Positions 4,632-6,840 of a stretch of DNA of 6,840 bases are shown here, one piece after another. Source of the DNA: an uncultured Flavobacteriales bacterium. Its GTDB lineage: Bacteria > Bacteroidota > Bacteroidia > Flavobacteriales > BACL11. The translations under genes and the position numbers were made by a program. Position 1 is the stretch's first letter. Each line of letters opens with the position of its first letter. The stretch lies in NCBI GenBank assembly GCA_913047525.1, contig CAJWUS010000069.1, positions 1 to 6,840 on the forward strand, in the 5' to 3' direction. Under the pieces are notes generated by a model that was given only the letters and a program-made list of their open reading frames with translations, was not told where the DNA came from and made no database searches.

Positions 4632-6840
4632 ATGAACAAAAAAACACTAACAATTATTTTAGTAAGCATATTATTAGCATTACTAATTTTTAATCAAACT
4701 AAAGAGATGAAAATAGAGAATAGATACGAAACAGCAAAAAATGATCCCTTAGATGCGAGAATTTACACCTTAGATAATGGTTTAAAAGTATACTTGAGCG
4801 TTTATAAAGATGCACCAAGAATTCAAACCAATATTGCGATAAAAGCTGGTAGTAAAGATGATCCAAAAGATGCTACAGGGCTAGCTCATTATTTGGAGCA
4901 TATGCTTTTTAAAGGAACAGATGTGTATGGTAGTTTAGATTATGAAAAAGAAAAACCACTTTTAGACAAAATTGAGATGCTGTATGAAGAATATCGTTCC
5001 ATAGCAATGACTGATACTGCAAATCGTGAGCGTGTTTGGAATCAAATTGATTCTGTTTCTGGGGAAGCAGCAAAATTTGCTATTGCCAATGAATATGATA
5101 AAATGCTTAGCGGTATTGGGGCAAAAGGAACCAATGCTTATACTTCAAATGAAAAGACGGTTTATGTAAATGATATTCCTTCTAATCAAATTGAGAAATG
5201 GTTGAAGATAGAGGCAGAACGTTTTAGAAAGCCTGTCTTGCGACTTTTTCATACGGAATTGGAAACTGTTTATGAAGAAAAAAATAGAGGATTAGATAAT
5301 GATGGAAGAAAAATGTTTCAGGCTTTAATGGCTGGTTTATTTCAAAAACACCAGTATGGAACGCAAACAACTATTGGTACAATCGCTCATCTTAAAAACC
5401 CATCTTTAGTAGAAATCAATAAATTCTACACTAAAAACTATGTTCCAAATAATATGGCTATTTGTCTTTCAGGAGACTTGGATTATAATGAAACTATTAA
5501 GTTAATTGATAAATATTTTGGAAGTTTTGAAAGAAAAGAAGATCCTTCTTTTGAGGTAGCTAAAGAGGATGAAATACAGAAACCAATAATAAAAGATGTG
5601 TATGGCCCTGAAGCAGAAAGATTGTATATTGGTTTTCGTTTCCCTGGGGTAGATTCTGAGATTACTAATAAGCTAGGGTTAACAGATATGATTCTTTCAA
5701 ACAGCACTGCAGGGTTGATTGATTTAAATTTAAATCAAGAGCAAGAGATTATAGGAGGAGGTTGTTTCCCTTATGTACTTAAAGATTATTCAATGCACGG
5801 ATTTTATGGAAGTCCAAAGCAAGGCCAGAGTTTAGAAGAAGTAAAAGATTTACTATTGGCTGAGATTGAGAAAGTAAAATCAGGGGATTTTCCCGACTGG
5901 TTAATTCCCGCAATTATTAATGATTTTAAATTAGAACAAATCAAGAAATATGAAAGTAACAATGGTAGAGCTGGTCAGTTTGTGGAGTCGTTTATTTTAG
6001 ATCTACCATGGGAAGATTTTACTAATAAAATTAATGAGATGGCTAAATTAACAAAGCAGGATATTATAGACTTTGCAAATCATTATTATAGTAATAATTA
6101 TGTAGTCGTTTATAAGCGTCAAGGAATTGATGAGTCGGTTTTGAAGGTTGCAAAACCAAAAATAACTCCTGTTGATGTAAATCGCACATCTGAGTCAAAT
6201 TTTTTAACTGCAATTATGGATGAAGAGGTGAATGAAATTGAGCCAGTTTTCTTAGATTTTGAAACGGATATTCAAAAATCAAACATTGGAGAAGTAGAGA
6301 TTCTTTATAAAGAAAATACAGAAAATGATATTTTTAAACTGGATTACCAGATTAAAAAAGGAACAGATGAAAATCCTAAATCCAAAATGGCAGCTGAATA
6401 TCTAAAATATTTAGGAACCAGAGATATATCAGCATCAAAGAAGCAGGAAGAATTTTATAAAATTGGAGCCGAGATGAATGTGAGTTGTAATGCAGAAGAG
6501 ATAAAAATATCACTTACAGGCTTGAATGAGAATTTTGAAGAATCGATTGCCTTAATGGAAGATGTTTTAGCAAATGCTGTTGCAGATGAAGATGCTCTTT
6601 CAAACCTTAAAATGGATATGCTTAAGAAACGAGAAGACGCTAAGAAAAATAAGCAGACAATTCTTTTTAGAGCAATGGGAGCGTATGCAAGATATGGTGC
6701 GAACTCTTCCTTTTCTAATGTACTCTCTGATGAAGAAATTGAAAATACAACAGCTGTTGAGTTGATAGAAATTATACATAATTTAACCAAAGATGAGCAT
6801 ATAATCCTTTATTACGGACCATCTTCTACTACAGAGTTAA
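4632..6840 (+). CDS. M16 family (insulinase/pitrilysin-like) zinc peptidase, C-terminus cut off
   Basis: The frame opens at ATG 4632 and is uninterrupted for 736 codons to the right edge. Residues 7-20 are strongly hydrophobic after MNKK, giving a signal peptide or N-terminal anchor. No lipobox cysteine is seen, so the enzyme probably acts in the periplasm. The inverted zinc motif HYLEH is at 86-90, with Glu89 as the catalytic base. ELETVYEE (209-216) aligns with the pitrilysin glutamate segment, which makes Glu216 the likely third zinc ligand. Between them lies a longer-than-usual charged insert (about 98-160). The first M16 C-type domain follows (about 250-430, including FYTKNYVPNNMAICLSGD), and a second M16 half begins around 530. 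Bacteroidota relatives are commonly over 900 residues, so some 200 or more are probably missing. It lies 12 bases after dnaX and may share its transcript. Its substrate is unknown. Confidence 0.92.
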   Translation, partial: MNKKTLTIILVSILLALLIFNQTKEMKIENRYETAKNDPLDARIYTLDNGLKVYLSVYKDAPRIQTNIAIKAGSKDDPKDATGLAHYLEHMLFKGTDVYGSLDYEKEKPLLDKIEMLYEEYRSIAMTDTANRERVWNQIDSVSGEAAKFAIANEYDKMLSGIGAKGTNAYTSNEKTVYVNDIPSNQIEKWLKIEAERFRKPVLRLFHTELETVYEEKNRGLDNDGRKMFQALMAGLFQKHQYGTQTTIGTIAHLKNPSLVEINKFYTKNYVPNNMAICLSGDLDYNETIKLIDKYFGSFERKEDPSFEVAKEDEIQKPIIKDVYGPEAERLYIGFRFPGVDSEITNKLGLTDMILSNSTAGLIDLNLNQEQEIIGGGCFPYVLKDYSMHGFYGSPKQGQSLEEVKDLLLAEIEKVKSGDFPDWLIPAIINDFKLEQIKKYESNNGRAGQFVESFILDLPWEDFTNKINEMAKLTKQDIIDFANHYYSNNYVVVYKRQGIDESVLKVAKPKITPVDVNRTSESNFLTAIMDEEVNEIEPVFLDFETDIQKSNIGEVEILYKENTENDIFKLDYQIKKGTDENPKSKMAAEYLKYLGTRDISASKKQEEFYKIGAEMNVSCNAEEIKISLTGLNENFEESIALMEDVLANAVADEDALSNLKMDMLKKREDAKKNKQTILFRAMGAYARYGANSSFSNVLSDEEIENTTAVELIEIIHNLTKDEHIILYYGPSSTTEL

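Noticed and set aside
1..6840. Mobile elements, CRISPR arrays, defence genes or a new multi-gene system
   Set aside because: Every gene present belongs to a well-known housekeeping or common family, and I saw no terminal repeats, regularly spaced repeats or transposase-like sequence.

Overview
This window looks like ordinary chromosome from a member of the Bacteroidota. Five things point there: the low GC content; a mitochondrial-type aconitase with a Bacteroidota-style N-terminus; the rpsF-rpsR-rplI order with no ssb or priB gene inserted; a DnaX starting MGEFIVSARKYRP; and promoter -7 boxes of the TAnnTTTG type. Most genes here also lack a Shine-Dalgarno sequence, as is usual in that phylum. 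I would not name a genus. No mobile element, CRISPR array, tRNA or rRNA was seen, and no gap between genes reaches 300 bases.

Layout. The left edge (1-277, minus) is the first 92 codons of aconitase. A 96-base divergent spacer separates it from a MacB/FtsX-like ABC transporter permease (374-1609, plus). A hairpin at 1611-1638 then acts as a shared terminator between that gene and the converging ribosomal protein operon, which reads leftward as rpsF (bS6, 2749-2387), rpsR (bS18, 2390-2109) and rplI (bL9, 2104-1661). The 145-base spacer upstream of rpsF carries back-to-back promoters, one for rpsF and one for dnaX. dnaX (2895-4619, plus) encodes the tau subunit of the DNA polymerase III clamp loader. 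Twelve bases further on, a large exported or membrane-anchored M16 zinc peptidase begins at 4632 and runs off the right edge.

The genes serve core functions (TCA cycle, translation, replication, proteolysis, transport) and do not form one pathway. I see no new multi-gene system. Two control signals deserve attention. First, dnaX has a run of ten A residues exactly at the end of clamp-loader domain III; both alternative frames stop within two to four codons, which is the design of a programmed slippage site making a short gamma-type subunit. Second, rpsR is preceded by AAAGGAGG, an eight-base complement to the 16S tail, in a window where most other genes have no such site. bS18 is one of the proteins that hides that tail in Bacteroidia ribosomes, so autoregulation is a reasonable hypothesis.
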